Part shown: positions 19,980-20,457 of the stretch, one piece after another
Numbering within the stretch: the first letter of the stretch is position 1
Layout: each line of letters begins with the position of its first letter
DNA from: Qingrenia yutianensis
GTDB taxonomy: Bacteria; Bacillota; Clostridia; UMGS1810
Direction: 5' to 3'
Assembly (NCBI RefSeq): GCF_014385105.1
Contig: NZ_JACRTE010000020.1
Coordinates: 1 to 20,457 of the forward strand
Length of the DNA: 20,457 nucleotides
Made by a program: the position numbers and the translations under genes
The notes under the pieces: model-generated
The model's input: only the letters and a program-made list of their open reading frames with translations
What the model was told of the DNA's origin: nothing
Databases searched by the model: none

Positions 19980-20058
19980 CGTACTCGATTCTCAGAGATA
20001 TATGCTTCTGTTTTGTAGGATTTGAACTGCGACAGAGGCAAAAACAGCAAAGAATATA

Positions 20059-20084
20059 AGGTTCATCTTAAAGGATTTGAACCT
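20059..20084 (+). promoter_or_regulatory. Stem-loop holding a ribosome binding site in its loop
   Basis: AGGTTCA at 20059-20065 and TGAACCT at 20078-20084 form a perfect 7-bp stem. The 12-base loop includes AAAGG at 20070-20074, and the 3' arm ends right before ATG 20085. Folding would hinder initiation of the small reading frame that follows. Confidence 0.55.
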
Positions 20085-20129
20085 ATGAATAAAAAACTAA
20101 ATAGCATAATCAGAGGTAATTCCCATTAA
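20085..20129 (+). CDS. Possible 14-residue leader peptide
   Basis: ATG 20085 opens 14 codons, MNKKLNSIIRGNSH, ending TAA at 20127-20129. AAAGG lies about ten bases upstream. The last codons overlap the 5' arm of the next terminator (from 20112), so a ribosome here would prevent the hairpin from forming. This matches the layout of translation-controlled attenuators that precede genes on mobile elements. There is no direct evidence of expression. Confidence 0.4.
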   Translation: MNKKLNSIIRGNSH

Positions 20130-20149
20130 AGGAAGTTGCCTCTTTTTTT
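20112..20149 (+). terminator. Intrinsic terminator or attenuator before the last gene
   Basis: AGAGGTAATTCC at 20112-20123 pairs with GGAAGTTGCCTCT at 20131-20143 with one bulged G and one G-U, around a 7-base loop, followed by seven T at 20143-20149. It lies 25 bases upstream of the next gene's start. Confidence 0.8.
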
Positions 20150-20174
20150 ATATAAAAATGAAAGGATGAAAAAA

Positions 20175-20457
20175 ATGAATGAGAAAAAATTTTTACAACA
20201 GATGTACGGCAAACTTGAAAATCAATTAGAACAGGAGGTGAAACTTGCAGATGACAGCATTGAGATTTCAGAGGGCGATAAAGTTATTTTCAAAATTGAC
20301 AGTAAAGGCGGTATCTTTTATGCAGCCGGCAAACAATACTCAAATATCGTTAACAAGCTTCATGGCAAAATAGAGAATGATGTACGCAACACAAAAGAGT
20401 TTCTTAAAGTGATGGATAACAGTCCGGAATTAACGGCGGTTGACCTTAATGCACCGT
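20175..20457 (+). CDS. Unrecognised protein, 3' end outside the window
   Basis: An open frame from ATG 20175, with AAAGGAT at 20161-20167 upstream, continues to the right edge (94 complete codons). It begins NEKKFLQQMYGKLENQLEQE, a helical Lys/Glu/Gln-rich stretch, then SEGDKVIFKIDSKGGIFYAA and KQYSNIVNKLHGKIENDVRN. I do not recognise the family. A similar mix of short charged helix and beta segments is seen in accessory proteins of integrative elements of Clostridia, but this is an impression only. Its position beyond tRNA-Arg and a leader with a terminator suggests an element gene. Confidence 0.6.
   Translation, partial: MNEKKFLQQMYGKLENQLEQEVKLADDSIEISEGDKVIFKIDSKGGIFYAAGKQYSNIVNKLHGKIENDVRNTKEFLKVMDNSPELTAVDLNAP

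Overview
The window reads as low-to-moderate GC DNA from a Clostridia-type Firmicute. The evidence is strong GGAGG-type ribosome binding sites, near-consensus sigma-A promoters with 17-base spacers, the infC-rpmI-rplT order behind a leader with an intrinsic terminator, and tRNA genes that encode CCA. No species can be assigned by eye.

Positions 1 to about 15,050 are the late-gene half of a siphovirus-type prophage, all on the + strand. The order is: end of a probable scaffold gene, major capsid protein, a small repeat protein, head-tail connector and head-closure proteins, tail-completion and minor structural proteins, major tail (tube) protein, two overlapping tail-assembly chaperones, an 896-residue tape measure protein, distal tail protein, tail hub (Gp37-like), three fibre/baseplate proteins, a 476-residue receptor-binding protein whose C-terminus looks like a diversity-generating retroelement (DGR) variable region, a small acidic protein, holin, amidase endolysin, and a last gene with a JAMM-like (DUF4329-like) metallopeptidase motif. 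Terminase, portal, replication genes, lysogeny control and integrase are not here and should lie to the left. Hairpins follow the capsid and tail-tube genes, and a textbook intrinsic terminator sits just before the tape measure gene, so RNA-level tuning of structural protein dosage is likely.

Positions about 15,050 to 19,990 are host chromosome. They hold tRNA-Pro(GGG) on the minus strand with its own consensus promoter and a terminator, a TetR regulator with a perfect inverted repeat inside its promoter, the divergent argH, then the L20-type leader and infC (with an AUC start codon), rpmI, rplT, a terminator, a SpoU/TrmH RNA methyltransferase, and tRNA-Arg(TCG) with a terminator. The tail of the prophage faces the 3' end of tRNA-Pro, and a perfect tandem 11-bp repeat lies between them, which fits a tyrosine-integrase attachment region.

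Positions 19,980 to the end, just past tRNA-Arg, start a different module: a structured leader with a 14-codon open reading frame overlapping a terminator, followed by an unrecognised gene that runs off the window. It may be a second element inserted behind a tRNA gene.

The most interesting items are the DGR-like variable region with no reverse transcriptase or template repeat in the window, the JAMM-motif gene behind the endolysin, the perfect 33-bp triplication behind the capsid gene, and the leader-peptide/terminator arrangement near the right edge.
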